The position numbers were made by a program, and so were the translations under genes. DNA of 64,000 nt, from NCBI RefSeq assembly GCF_040954835.1, contig NC_090697.1, positions 17,910,001-17,974,000 of the forward strand. Direction: 5' to 3'. The notes beneath the pieces were generated by a model. That model made no database searches. It was not told the DNA's origin and worked only from the letters and a program-made list of their open reading frames with translations. Shown piece by piece: positions 25,301 to 34,970 of this stretch (its first letter is position 1; every line of letters begins with the position of its first letter). Source of the stretch: Lepisosteus oculatus. Taxonomy: Eukaryota > Chordata > Actinopteri > Semionotiformes > Lepisosteidae.

Positions 25301-28300
25301 TGCGATCTTTGAAAGAACCTGTGCAGTTCAGTGAATGCTCCTGTAAGAATATATGGGAGAAAGAAAGACACGAGTGACTCATTTTGTAGTGAAATTCATA
25401 GAAGTGGATTGATTGTCTTTTGGCTCAGAGAAACTTTGCAGTTTACCTTGCAAAGTAATCAACACATTCTCAATTTGCTGACACATTTCTGTGCCTATAT
25501 ACAGTACCATTTAAATCAAATTAGTTAGATAAACAGTGGGGATGGGGTTCTTCATTTGTTTTGCTCAAAGATTGGTATCAGACTCATTTCACTATCAGGT
25601 GTTTTCTAGAATTTCTATAGTTTTTTATCCATCCATCAGTCATCATAAAACCACTTACCCTTGTTGAGGGTTGTGGAAAATCCTATCCACCTGCACTGGA
25701 CCACAGAAAAATAAACAAGTAGACTAGCAATTTACATCTAGCCCGCATGTCTTTGGGAAACCCATGCCAAAGCAATGAACACATGAATACTCCACCCAGA
25801 CAGATGCCCAAGACTGGAATCAATCACAGGACACTGGAACTGTAAGACAGCAATGCTAACAGCCATGCCAGCATACCACTCACATTATCTTTTTATTGAA
25901 TGTTAGTTCATGTTTTAGTTTGATTAATTGTACAGCACACCCTAATTTATGACACTAAAAATAAACAATTGCTAGACTTGGCCTTTTTAACAATGGTGAC
26001 GTCTTGTCTGCCTCAGGACTGGGCAGACACATCCTCACAAACTGGCATCTGTTCAAAAGCCGAAAGCACAGATGCACCTCTCCAGAGCGCGCTTGCAATG
26101 TGTTTGTGTTGTGAGAGTTTTCTCCCCTGTCTAGGGTTCCATCAGTGGGTCCCCAACATGTCAATGACCTCCATCGGCTAACAACAGAACCAGAAGAAAC
26201 AGTGCTTCTGTCAGAAAACATCATTGTAATAACTGCTTGAAGTTTATGGCACTTTCTATCCCAAAGGACCCCAAAGCTCTTTAGACAGAGTGGCCCACTT
26301 CATCCACCACTGAAGTGCAGCACTATGCAGAATCCTAGCAGTTCAGGTAGAGATGTGAGAAATAACTGTAGCAATTGAATTCAGGAAGATACCTTAGGGT
26401 GGTCAGACTGCAGAAGAACAAGGCAGAATTGAGCCAGGTCTCCAAGAGCTCCAGTCAGTCAGGTTAATGTTTCATCTGAAGGATGACACTGTTTACAATC
26501 ACAAACAACATGTCTTGTCTTTGTGCTGGGATATTGATGTAGACATTCTGGTCCTGAGAAGAGAGTGCTAGCAACTGGCCCTGTTTGAAACAACCACCTG
26601 TCTTTCCTAGAGATCGATCCAGTATCCCAGTACTGACCAGAATCAACATCGCAACATTCGCTTCTGAGATCTGACAAGACAGTCTACCAGTCTACAAGTC
26701 TAAGGATCACTGAATGATATACATTTCATTATTCATACACAATTAGCCAATAAACCAAAGAGATTGTACAGTCATATCACCCTGCAGCTCTCAACTGGAA
26801 ACGCACTGAAGCTAAGCAGGGTTGAGCCTGGATGGGAGACATCCTGGGAAACTATGGTTGCTGCTGGAAGTGGTTTTAATGGGACCAGCAGGGGGTGCCC
26901 ACCCTGCAGTCTGTGTGGGTCCTTATGTGGTTTGATGGTGGGGACACTTTACTATACTGTTGTCCCCATGTATGATTGGCTTGAACTTGCCATGTGATGG
27001 ACTGGTGCCCCAACCAGGGTGTACCCTGCCTTGTGCTTGTTGCTTGCCGGGTAGACCCTGGCTTCCTGCGACACCATATGGTATAAAGCGGTTTGGCAAA
27101 GGACATGACATGACCAAAGAGATTGCAGAAAGAACACACTCCTTGATATCAACCTTAACAGTTTTATGTCAAACAGAAAAGGCTAGCACCATTCAGCATC
27201 TCAATTAACATAGCCAGACACATTTTCAACAAACAAAAAAGAATACTTCCTGTTGTTTAGTTAACTTGAACAAATATGTCTGTTTAATTTGACTAATTTG
27301 GCACTTGATAAATCACTTACTTCCTGATGTAAATTTAATACAATAACCACAGGATAACCTTAGGTTTAAATGCTGAAATAGTTTGTATGGCTACAAAACT
27401 TCACAAAAAAAATTGCAGCACCAAATAGGAATGTTTATTAAGAGGTTATCTCCATTGTCTTCTACGGTACCATAAACTGCTAACTCAGAGAAATAATTTC
27501 CTCTCAGAGTGTCCTATCAGAAATGCCTTTGTAATTGTAGCTAATTTTACCATGCAGTGGTCTGATAAGGAGGCAGTATAATCATAATGTCTTCGAAGCT
27601 GAAGCCAGTGGTGATGACTTTGGGCTTTTCTAGACACGTAATATGATGACATTCTTCCACTGGAATGTAATGTTGTTATACTGTCCCAGACCAAAACTTA
27701 CAGCATCACAGAGGCTAAATACTAAATTATTTTAAAAAGAATGTAAATTATTTTTAAAAATATGAGAAAGATTGTAAGAGAGTTTAATTTAACTTGTAAT
27801 AGATGCATGCATCTTGTTTCTGTATACTGTAGCACATTGCTCTAAAGTGTTAATTTTAAAAACAAACCCACAATTTAATGAAAACATGAAACATGGAAAA
27901 GAAGCTATCACTTTTAGGAGCTTGCTAATTTGCTTTTATTGGCTCTAGTGTTCAATTTTAGGGCAGCTGCTTTTCTGTTTAAATCCCAGGGTTTCAATTT
28001 CCAGGGATAAAATTGTTTGACTAATTTAATTTCCTTTTATTGTTTTATTCCTTGAATCATAATTCAAGAAAGGTTCAATTTAAGGTATATTTTAGGGTAG
28101 CAGTTTCAAAATGATCTACTCATTAAAAAGCTACTTGTTAGTAGAAAAAGAAGTTTAAATGTGGATTTTACAGTTCTTATCTTATTGCGGTGTAGGATTT
28201 AACTGCCATCCACACCCTCTCATTTGTTTCGAAGCTGATGCTCAACGTAATCCTACGTGCTGAAGTAATAGCTAACCTGACATCAAGTCAGAGATTACAG

Positions 28301-30125
28301 ACTGCTGTTATGGTAAATGAGACAGAAGGAGACAGTGCGGAAGGACTTTTATTTGATGATAAAGAATGCAAGCTTAATCTTCTGCTTAACATTTAGCGTT
28401 TACAGTTTTGCAATCCCCTTGCTAAAAAATCCAAAACTGATTTATGCCGGATATGAACATATCACTATGTCATTAAATTCTGTTTGTGCACACAACTGAA
28501 TGCCTGGTGGCAATAATATGTGCGGTTTGTGTCTGTTGTTATGAGCTGCTGATGCAAGCCTGGTGCTTTAACTGTTAATAGAGGCGCTCAGAAATCAAGA
28601 AGTTTCTGCCAAACGAAGGCAGTGAGCTTTGTTATATAACGAGCTATGTTTGCTGAATTCATTATATAAAAACAAGCCCAGCTGGTGGCTCACAAACCAC
28701 ACGAGTCTTTAAACACTAAAGCATGACTCTGTGATTTCCTGTTAGGATACCCAGCTTATATCATTGAAATAGTTGCTGCAAATAAAATTATTATAACCAC
28801 AAAAAGTTCCATTACTGAAAAGTAGGACAATCAAATGAAAGGAACACATTGGGACTGTTGTGAAAAGAATGAAGGCTATCAACAGAAGTGCCAGACCAGA
28901 TAATGCTTTGAATTCTTAAGTCTTTTGTTTGTGTTAAATAGTCTAGAAATACTGTGGCTGCAGCAACGAAAGTACAGTACATGCATGATTAATTTAAAAT
29001 TGAAAAGTGGTGCTGTGTTAACAAATTGAAAAATATTAAATATCAGCATGAGTTTCATTTCAAATTAATTTTATTTTCATTTCATATTATGAAAACAGAC
29101 AGACATTCTATATTCCTCCCAGTTAATTAATGGTTTCTCCAAGTTTTCATCACCGATGCATGGGTGTCAATTAAGAACTAAACAAATCGCCTTTTTGTAG
29201 TGTTGCTTTCATTGTGAGAATCTTAAACTAACATGGCAAAAATGGTCAGTTTCAAATATGTTCAGGTGCCGGAAGAGTGGTCTGTCCACTGCAGTCTCAA
29301 AATGAAATCTATATATCTGTCCATGCAGAACAATTAACAACAAATTAACTTTAACTTCATAGCTGGGCTGGGAATACAAACCCCAGAAAACAAAAACAAC
29401 AACAACAACAACAACAATTTAAATGGTTCAATATTCTAATGGCTTTGATGCAGAGCAAAGCAAGAGATTAGTCCAGTGAAACAAGGACCATTGATTACTT
29501 TAATCATCATGAGATTTCGTTTTTAAATTCTTCATGGGCAGGGACTTACACTACATGTGAAGAGTACAGGAGTGCAAATTATTATTAAACAAATTTGAAA
29601 GAAATCTTTCTGTATTCCAGTGTTCAGCCAAGCCCTGCACTTGTGAAATATGAATCAACCCATTCAGTAGCACAAAATGTGTGAAGAATGATTCAGCTTA
29701 CATTATACACATTTTCTAATGAATTGCGGGCAATTAAACTATTTTGCAGCAATGCAGATGCAGCAGACGCAAGCACTGTGGTGAACTAGCAAAATCAACA
29801 CCTATACAGTATGTTATATATATATAACCTACAAAGAAAAACAGTGCTCAATTTTTAAAAACATAATCAAATACATTGTTTTCCTCAAGATAGAATTTGA
29901 AAGACAATGGTACTTTTTAATACAAATTAATTGTATTAAGAGTTAAAAGACACAGCAATACTCATCATTAGAATCATCTTATAGAGAAATATGCAGTATT
30001 CATTGAGATGACAACCTGGAGAATATCAGTGTTCAAAAATGAATTTCCTACAAGATAAACAGTATTATTGCAGATGCAGTTTACTCACCTCCCTATTGGT
30101 CTGTCTCCTCAGTGGATGCAGCTGA
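17465..30125 (-). CDS. clu: Clusterin (apolipoprotein J), complete gene
   Basis: Minus-strand gene; non-coding exon 1 ends at 30089. Coding exons: 25298-25211, 24353-24205, 23250-23080, 22485-22071, 21742-21602, 20828-20605, 19354-19175 (1368 nt including stop; 455 aa against 449 in human). Phases agree throughout. Clusterin is a secreted, disulfide-linked heterodimeric chaperone that holds unfolded extracellular proteins and is found in lipoproteins. A signal peptide ([19 protein letters not shown]) opens the frame. Both five-Cys clusters are kept with human spacing: residues 99, 110, 113, 118, 126 and 295, 305, 312, 315, 323. The chain-cleavage site reads RVYR|S at 226-230, matching human RIVR|S. 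Sequons include NES, NRT, NTS, NQT and NVS. Coiled coils flank the Cys clusters. The span includes a 3' UTR to a possible poly(A) site near 17465. Confidence 0.95.
17477..17482 (-). terminator. Candidate clu poly(A) signal
   Basis: AATAAA on the minus strand, about 1.7 kb past the stop codon. A second candidate is at 17974-17979. Both are chosen by motif only. Confidence 0.4.
18222..18588 (-). mobile_element. 5S-rRNA-headed SINE, full-length short-body copy
   Basis: Read on the minus strand, the 5' head (18490-18588) resembles 5S rRNA: CATATCACCCTGCA, GAAGCTAAGCAGG and GTACTTGGATGGGAGACC, the internal promoter region. The body has CCAGCAGGGGGCGCTCACCC and TGAGATGTAAAACTGAGGTC. The tail GTAAAGTGCTTTGAG…GTGCTATATAAGTG is close to the 3' end of the L2-type LINE at 33404-34384, suggesting use of LINE machinery. 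It lies in the probable clu 3' UTR in sense. Confidence 0.85.
19615..19900. repeat. Possible LTR-like or low-copy repeat
   Basis: A segment richer in GT than its surroundings, with TCAATAAAGTTTGATAATC near its right end and TGTGTCCC near its left. I could not find target duplications. Low confidence. Confidence 0.25.
20057..20270 (+). repeat. Dispersed repeat (GGCACTTTTT … GATCTTATG family)
   Basis: One of the better kept copies: AAACAGAAGGCACTTTTTTA, a GAATTAAGGAGCCAGCTGCC middle, GACTGGATGAGATCCCTGGA, and the end GAGTGGCCTCCTCTTGTTTG…TTCTTATGATCTTATG. It lies in clu intron 7, antisense. Confidence 0.65.
20605..20828 (-). CDS. clu: clu exon 7 (second coiled coil)
   Basis: Acceptor TTCTTTCAG before 20828; donor GTGAGC at 20604. 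Encodes [40 protein letters not shown] and [20 protein letters not shown], the conserved C-terminal helix region. Confidence 0.94.
21602..21742 (-). CDS. clu: clu exon 6 (second Cys cluster)
   Basis: Acceptor ATATTTAG before 21742; donor GTATGG at 21601. Encodes residues 275-321, including [20 protein letters not shown] and EKCKEIQHI. The human sequon NST at this place reads NSA here, so that glycosylation site is missing. Confidence 0.93.
22071..22485 (-). CDS. clu: clu exon 5 (cleavage site and amphipathic region)
   Basis: Acceptor TTCCCTTAG before 22485; donor GTACAT at 22070. Encodes residues 137-274, with [20 protein letters not shown], the paired-basic type site RVYR|SPYY, and [20 protein letters not shown], which is predicted amphipathic like human NFHAMFQPFLEMI. 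Confidence 0.93.
22705..22820 (+). repeat. Short dispersed element (AAGAAGGCTCC family), copy 2
   Basis: Contains CACCTGAAGAAGGCTCCAAA, GCCAAAACGTTGTGTTTCTT and CACCATGGAATAAACCTTTA. Copies in the other places are at 6624-6715 and 33133-33285. It lies in clu intron 4. Confidence 0.7.
23080..23250 (-). CDS. clu: clu exon 4 (first five-Cys cluster)
   Basis: Acceptor TTCTGTCCAG before 23250; donor GTCAGC at 23079. Encodes residues 80-136, including [20 protein letters not shown] and SGSGMVGRQ. The five cysteines keep the human spacing 11-3-5-8. Confidence 0.95.
23755..24120 (+). mobile_element. 3' end of a non-LTR retrotransposon (C-terminus plus 3' UTR)
   Basis: The frame from 23772 encodes [18 protein letters not shown] and stops at TAG 23826-23828. 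This is a C-terminus typical of fish CR1/Rex-like LINE ORF2 proteins. An AT-rich 3' UTR follows and ends ATTTCCCTACGGGACTAATA with the start of a TCTA tract. 5'-truncated; in clu intron 3, antisense. Confidence 0.7.
24205..24353 (-). CDS. clu: clu exon 3 (first coiled coil)
   Basis: Acceptor GCTTTGTAG before 24353; donor GTAGAA at 24204. Encodes residues 30-79, including [20 protein letters not shown], which aligns with human KYVNKEIQNAVNGVKQIKTL. Confidence 0.93.
25211..25340 (-). CDS. clu: clu exon 2 (start codon and signal peptide)
   Basis: Acceptor TTCTTACAG before 25340; the ATG is at 25298-25296; donor GTAAGT at 25210. Encodes residues 1-29, a hydrophobic signal peptide (core [10 protein letters not shown]) with likely cleavage after AEG, then [10 protein letters not shown]. 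Confidence 0.9.
25628..25885 (-). repeat. tRNA-like SINE family copy, diverged
   Basis: The reverse complement follows the copy at 11628-11955: TGCTGTCTTACAGTTCCAG at the head side, CCAAAGACATGCGGGCTAGA, and an end with GATGGATGG-like bases. In clu intron 1, in sense. Confidence 0.6.
26240..26690 (-). repeat. Old 5S-SINE-like copy
   Basis: The left end CCAAAGGACCCCAAAGCTCT resembles the reversed family tail. The middle GTTTCATCTGAAGGATGACA and the right part with CCCAGTACTGACCAG resemble the body and the reversed 5S-like head. Heavily diverged. Confidence 0.4.
26769..27110 (+). mobile_element. 5S-headed SINE joined to a different tail
   Basis: The head CATATCACCCTGCAGCTCTC, GAAGCTAAGCAGGGTTGAGC and GGATGGGAGACATCCTGGGA is 5S-like (about 26769-26865). 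CCAGCAGGGGGTGCCCACCC follows. After about 26990 the sequence is the tail of the tRNA-like family instead (GTGATGGACTGGTGCCCCAA, GTATAAAGCGGTTTGGC). Either a chimera or two adjacent truncated copies. In clu intron 1. Confidence 0.65.
27200..30080. other. clu intron 1, remaining part
   Basis: AT-rich, without supported coding or RNA genes. A short (AAC)n microsatellite lies at 29391-29417. Positions and open frames were checked on both strands. Confidence 0.5.
30089..30125 (-). other. clu: clu non-coding exon 1 (5' UTR)
   Basis: About 25-30 bases below the TATA box on the minus strand, the sequence ends CCAATAGGGAG before a strong donor GTGAGT at 30088. It would splice to the acceptor at 25341, just 5' of the start codon. 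The transcription start near 30125 is estimated from the TATA position. Confidence 0.7.
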
Positions 30126-30146
30126 GAATGACTGTGTTATTGTAGG

Positions 30147-30154
30147 TATTTATA
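30147..30154 (-). promoter_or_regulatory. clu TATA box
   Basis: TATAAATA on the minus strand inside the near-palindrome GGTATAAATACC. It is about 60 bases upstream of the exon 1 donor. Mammalian clusterin promoters are also TATA-containing. Confidence 0.75.
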
Positions 30155-30207
30155 CCTTGCAGTGATGTTGACAGTATGATTCACTCGCAGAGAATGCCCT
30201 GTGGTTT

Positions 30208-30228
30208 CAGACTTTTCTAGAAGTTGTG
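30208..30228 (-). promoter_or_regulatory. Heat-shock-element-like site upstream of clu
   Basis: The core TTCTAGAA (30215-30222) is a perfect nTTCnnGAAn pair. One-mismatch units lie on both sides (GAC for GAA, TGT for TTC) at the right 5-base step. It sits about 60 bases upstream of the TATA box. Clusterin genes are known HSF1 targets through a promoter-proximal element, so the role is plausible but unproven here. Confidence 0.55.
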
Positions 30229-33132
30229 TAATTTTCTAATATGGCTTACAGCAGAGCCCACATTTGACCAGCAGTCGGCAATGTTGCTCTACCAACCAGT
30301 AAAATCCTTCAGTTTATGTTTCCAGGATCACACATAAAAAAAATAAGGAATTAACATTTTCATGGATTTTGCAGCATCCTCCAAACATTCAATAAATCCA
30401 GCAGATGAAAATAATGCACAGTCACAAGAAACAATAAATACCACTGGGATTGGATAATTTAACATATAGCCAGTGAACTCAGCTTTATTTTGGAGAAATG
30501 GTATAAATAATAAAGGCAAAGGCAGTCTGAGACTAAACTTCCCAATGCTTATGTACGTACATAACAAAATAGCAACTGTAACACCTGAACAGACCAGATA
30601 AAATCAATGTTTTGTGCAGTTATTTAAACTTATACAATATCTTCATACTTCAGGGTCTTTGTGTTGCCACGTCTGAAAAGGACAGTAAGATCCAGATGGC
30701 TTCTGTTTCTGTTTTATTGTTTTTCCTCTGACACAAGGTCATTGTGTAATGTTTTTAATTCAGAAATGACTCAATGCGGAGGGAAATAAGGCCAATGAGC
30801 AAGCATTTTCATCACATAAAAATAGCTGGTTTCTCCCTTTAGAGTCTGGGCTGCATCTTTTGCTGCTTTTGTGTGCATATCACCCTCGCCTGTGCAGGAT
30901 GCCAAAAATACTGTAAAGATCAGGGGTGTGTCTCAGGAAGCCCAGAAGGTTACCTCCACTCCGCAGCTAATCCTTTCTTCATTTCAATCATATTCTTTGA
31001 CAAACATACCATTAAAACTGATTAACAAATGCTGCTAAACACTTGTGTTTTTGTTATTGTTGACGGGGGGCATGTGACATCTGCGCCGTATCGTGCAAGC
31101 AGGGCTGTCGTCTTCCCTGCAGACACGTACTGTAGCCAATGCAGTGAGGATGGGCTGCAGACAGCTGCTGCCTCAGAGCTTGGCAGAGCCTCACTCTGCA
31201 GTGTGGAAGTACTTGTCCGACAAGGTCAGAGAGAGAGAGACAGAGAGTACAGTATCTTCCTCGAAAGATACAGCTAGCAGGCTGACAATGGCCGGTCACC
31301 AAAATCTGTTATTTAAACGGTACAGTTAGCAGGCTAAATTGTGATCAGACAATGACAGCCCCAAAGAAAGTGTCTTGGTGTCGGACAAATACAGTGAACA
31401 GATACAGTATGACAGAAGTAATGTCTTTTCAAAATTTAAAGTCATTTTCCCTTAGCTACCTTTCTATCACTGTCTTATTTTCCTGAACTCATGAATTCTA
31501 TACTTTGAATCCCTTCAGCTGGGCATTTATTCAAGGCTGTAATTGAAGACCAAATTCCACTTGTGCATGTGTGAAAACAAGCCTACACAACCTTCTCACA
31601 AGGCATCATTAGAAATATCTTGCATGTGCAGTTAAGTAATTAATGGTGTTATAGTATTATTGTTCTCAGAGGAAAATGTTTGAATTATGCATAGCCATTA
31701 ACACCATTTATATATTTGCTTGGTTTTTTCTGTACTGTAGCCCCCCCTAAAATGCCTTAAGCACTATTTTTTATTTAAACTTTCTGTTTAAACCCTCATT
31801 AAAATTCACCACCTGCATGCTGTGGGCTACGGCACCACCAGAGAAGACAGCTTTTTGCTGCAAGAAGTTTCACAGTTGGTACCCAAGCCCACAGGTCGAC
31901 TCGGAAGGCCTTTATTAACAGATACTAGAAGTCAATCGCTGGGTCTAAGAATTCATAACTGTTTTACATGTTCCTCCGGTTTGTGTTTTTAAAAGAATAC
32001 ATTTTAGTATAGGTTCCCTAATAATATTGTCTATTTTGTATTGATTATCTCCTTTATAACAGGATTTTCTATTTTGTCTTCAGCAACGGCTATTAAATCT
32101 TGAGGTTGTGCCTTTTTCTGCTTATGATATAAGATAAAACTTCTCAAAATGTCATTGTAGGTCCATTAAAATTAAAAAAAATAGACATACAGGAGGAAAT
32201 GTGTGTTAAAAATAAAATAGAACATTTTCTTCTATAATACAGTTTCTTTAGCAATTAAGAGATAACCTGGACTCTGGTTTCCCCAACACTTGTATTCAGC
32301 TTGATTTATGTTTAGAATCAGAAAATATGTACTGACATTCTTTGCCCTGATTTATTTACTGAGGTGGAATAATTGTTCTCCTGCTGTTCAACTCACTGAG
32401 CAAATTTGAGAATGAATCTGCTGGCAAGGTATTCACCAACTTTGAGTTATTCTGACAGGGGAGAGGTTTGATCAAGGCTCATGTTCCTTCACCTTTTACA
32501 ACCACAACACATTTTCACCTGTTTTCTCTCAGAAGAAACGAGTGCAAATGATTTGTAAATGGTCAAATACATCAATCTAGATTAGGTGCTAATTCAAGAT
32601 GCCGTGCCTGACTGGCAACACTTAATCGGTTAAACCAATAAAGCTCTTTGAACTTAATGCTCAGCCTGATAGTGTGGTTTGCCCATTGCTTCTGTTCATT
32701 GTTGACATTGACATTTTTGGTGTGCATACTGTTCATATATTATTTGAGATTTGTACTCTTTCATAATAAATTAATATAAATTAAATATATCCTTACTATA
32801 ACTAAAGAATAATATTTGTATTTAAACGTACAAGTGCCATAGGTACTACAGAAGTAAATACTTGTTGTTACAAAAGAAGAAGCAGTGTGGCATTACATCC
32901 ATGAGAGGGAGTAATTCCTTCTGCATTACAGAGGACAGCAGCAAAATTATTGCAAAAACAAGAAACTCTCCCTGCAATCATGAGATACATGCTACTCAAA
33001 TTGCTCACTCACTACCAGCACCCTACTCAACATACATTAATTTAGCTGCAAAGGATGAGCTGGGGTGGAACAGAGATAAATACAACTAAAATGTGAGATG
33101 AGGTGTGTACAAATTTCTATGTAAGCAAAAGT

Positions 33133-33285
33133 CAGTAATGGTTTATTCCATGCTCAAAGGAAAAGAAACTTCACAAGTGTAGAAGGCTCCACAGCAGAAA
33201 CGTTATGTCTCTTTTCATTTCCTTTCAGCATGGAATAAAGCTTTACCTAATCCTTTGTAGCCTACGCATGCTGATGCCCATTTAA
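33133..33285 (+). repeat. Short foldback element (AAGAAGGCTCC family), copy 3
   Basis: The left arm GGTTTATTCCATGCTCAAAG and the right arm CTTTCAGCATGGAATAAAGC are inverted repeats around a core AGAAGGCTCCACAGCAGAAA. It ends TAGCCTACGCATGCTGATG, the same ending as the 22.7-kb copy. Confidence 0.7.
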
Positions 33286-33354
33286 TTGAACTATGCTTAC
33301 TTTTCAAAATTTGCAGGTTGCTATCATATGGCAAATATTGGCACCCCCTGAGTT

Positions 33355-33403
33355 CACAGACCTGTAGGAGGTGCTGTCTTTCTGATGAGATGTTAACCTC
33401 AAA
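33355..33403 (+). repeat. 5S-SINE body scrap
   Basis: GTGCTGTCTTTCTGATGAGATG matches the family body near 855-880. It directly abuts the L2 fragment. Confidence 0.4.
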
Positions 33404-34384
33404 CCTGACACTGATATGGCTGTCTCTATTCTATCTAATTGCATCTCTGACATAAAAATTTGGATGACTCAAAACTTCCTTCATCTTAACTGTGACAAGA
33501 CTGTCATGCTTATTGGTACCCCCCATCAACTTCGTAAAGCCAGTCCTGTAACCCTATCTGTAGATGGCTCTGTACTTGAGCTTCAATCAAAATTGAAAAA
33601 CCTTGGGGCTATATTAGATTCTGGCTTAACATTCGACCCACATGTACAGCATACTGTCAAAGACTACGCCCTATGCCATTATTAACTGTGGCTGAAAAGC
33701 TGATCAACATATTTGTATTCTCTCGAATTGACTACTGCAATGCTCAACTCGCTGGGGTATCTAAATCTACTCTAAACAAACTGCAGTATGTCCAAAATTC
33801 AGCAGCCAGAATCCTGACCAGGTCTAGTGCAAGTGTTCACATTACTCCTATCCTGGAGTCCTTGTACTGGCGTCCGGTCAAATTCCGCGTAGACTTTAAA
33901 ATCCTCATGCTCACCTATAAGGCTTTACATGGCTTGGCACCTCAATACCTGTCTGAACTTTTATCGCCCTACTCCCCACCTCGCAACCTCCGCTCTTCAA
34001 ATTCTGCCTTCCTTACTGTCCCCCAAGCCCGTCTACATTGTTTGGGCGACAGGGCCTTCTCCTGCTATGCCCCCAAGCTCTGGAGCTCTTTGCCCAAGGA
34101 TATCAGAGAGTCACCTTCTCTAAACTCCTTCAAATCCAGACTCAAAGCCTTCTTCTTCAGAAAAGCCTTTACTTAACTGGTTCCATTCTTCACCCCTCTG
34201 CTCTTCTTTGTACCACCTTCCACGGTCTCCTCTATTGTTATTGTTGTATTGTTGTAAATGTAATTGTGTCCTATCTTGTGAAATCTTCTTATTTATTGTT
34301 GTAGTCTTCTTATTTATTGTTATTGTCATCCTGTAAAGCGCTTTGAGAAGCCACCTTTAAAGGCGCTATATAAAATAAAGTTTA
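33404..34384 (+). mobile_element. L2-type LINE, 3' fragment with frameshift
   Basis: Two frames (33416-33685 and 33673-34176) together give the C-terminal part of an L2-clade reverse transcriptase: WMTQNFLHLNCDKTVMLIGT, LKNLGAILDSGLTFDPHVQ, then FSRIDYCNAQLAGVSKSTLN, LQYVQNSAARILTRSSASVH, FKILMLTYKALHGLAPQYLS and DIRESPSLNSFKSRLKAFFF. A deletion with frameshift near 33665-33680 removes the usual segment between the two. The 3' UTR ends GTAAAGCGCTTTGAGAAGCC and GCGCTATATAAAATAAAG, then a TTA repeat. Confidence 0.88.
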
Positions 34385-34387
34385 TTA

Positions 34388-34412
34388 TATTATAATAATA
34401 ATAATAATAATA

Positions 34413-34463
<51 letters not shown>

Positions 34464-34470
34464 ATAACCT
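34388..34470 (+). repeat. (TAA/TTA)n microsatellite at LINE tail
   Basis: An ATAATAATA run switching to TTATTATTA, directly after the L2-type 3' end, as expected for tail-derived microsatellites. The switch of strand composition makes a small palindrome. Confidence 0.9.
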
Positions 34471-34639
34471 TTATGATCAGTTAGTTTGAGTGGTGAAATC
34501 ATTTCTCACTTCTCTGTAAACGGGCTGCAGGCATATAATGGCTACTGTACATTGCACAGGTGGGCCTTCCTTTCAGTGGTGGAAGAAATTTGGTGCCCTC
34601 CTACAGTATACTGTATATATATAAAACATAATAATATTT

Positions 34640-34970
34640 TTTACACCTACCGTATATAGCGCTTTTCTGGACACCCCACTCAAAACTCTTTACAGGTAAT
34701 GGGGACTCCCCTCCACCACCACCAATGTGCAGCCCCACCTGGATGATGAGATGGCAGCCACAGTACGCCAGTACACTCATCACACACCAGCTATCAGTGG
34801 GGAGGAGAAGTGAGTGATGAAGCGAGTTCAGAGATGGGGATTATTAGGAGGTCATGACTGATAAAGGCCAGGGGGAAATCTGCCCAGGACACCGGGGTTA
34901 TACCCCTACTCTTTTTGAGAAACACAATGGGATTTTGAATGACCACAGACTTCGTTCTGACTATACAGTA
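34640..34970 (-). repeat. 5S-SINE-family repeat, headless, long-body form
   Basis: On the minus strand this follows 850-1215: tail GTAAAGAGTTTTGAG…AGCGCTATATACGG, body ACATTGGTGGTGGTGGAGGG and CCACTGATAGCTGGTGTGTG. The 5S-like head is absent. Confidence 0.75.

Noticed and set aside
29391..29417. A CRISPR-like or tandem array
   Set aside because: It is a simple (AAC)n microsatellite; the window is a vertebrate genome and has no spaced direct repeats.
33673..34176. A 167-codon open frame as a host gene
   Set aside because: It is the C-terminal part of an L2-type LINE reverse transcriptase with the LINE 3' UTR directly after it.
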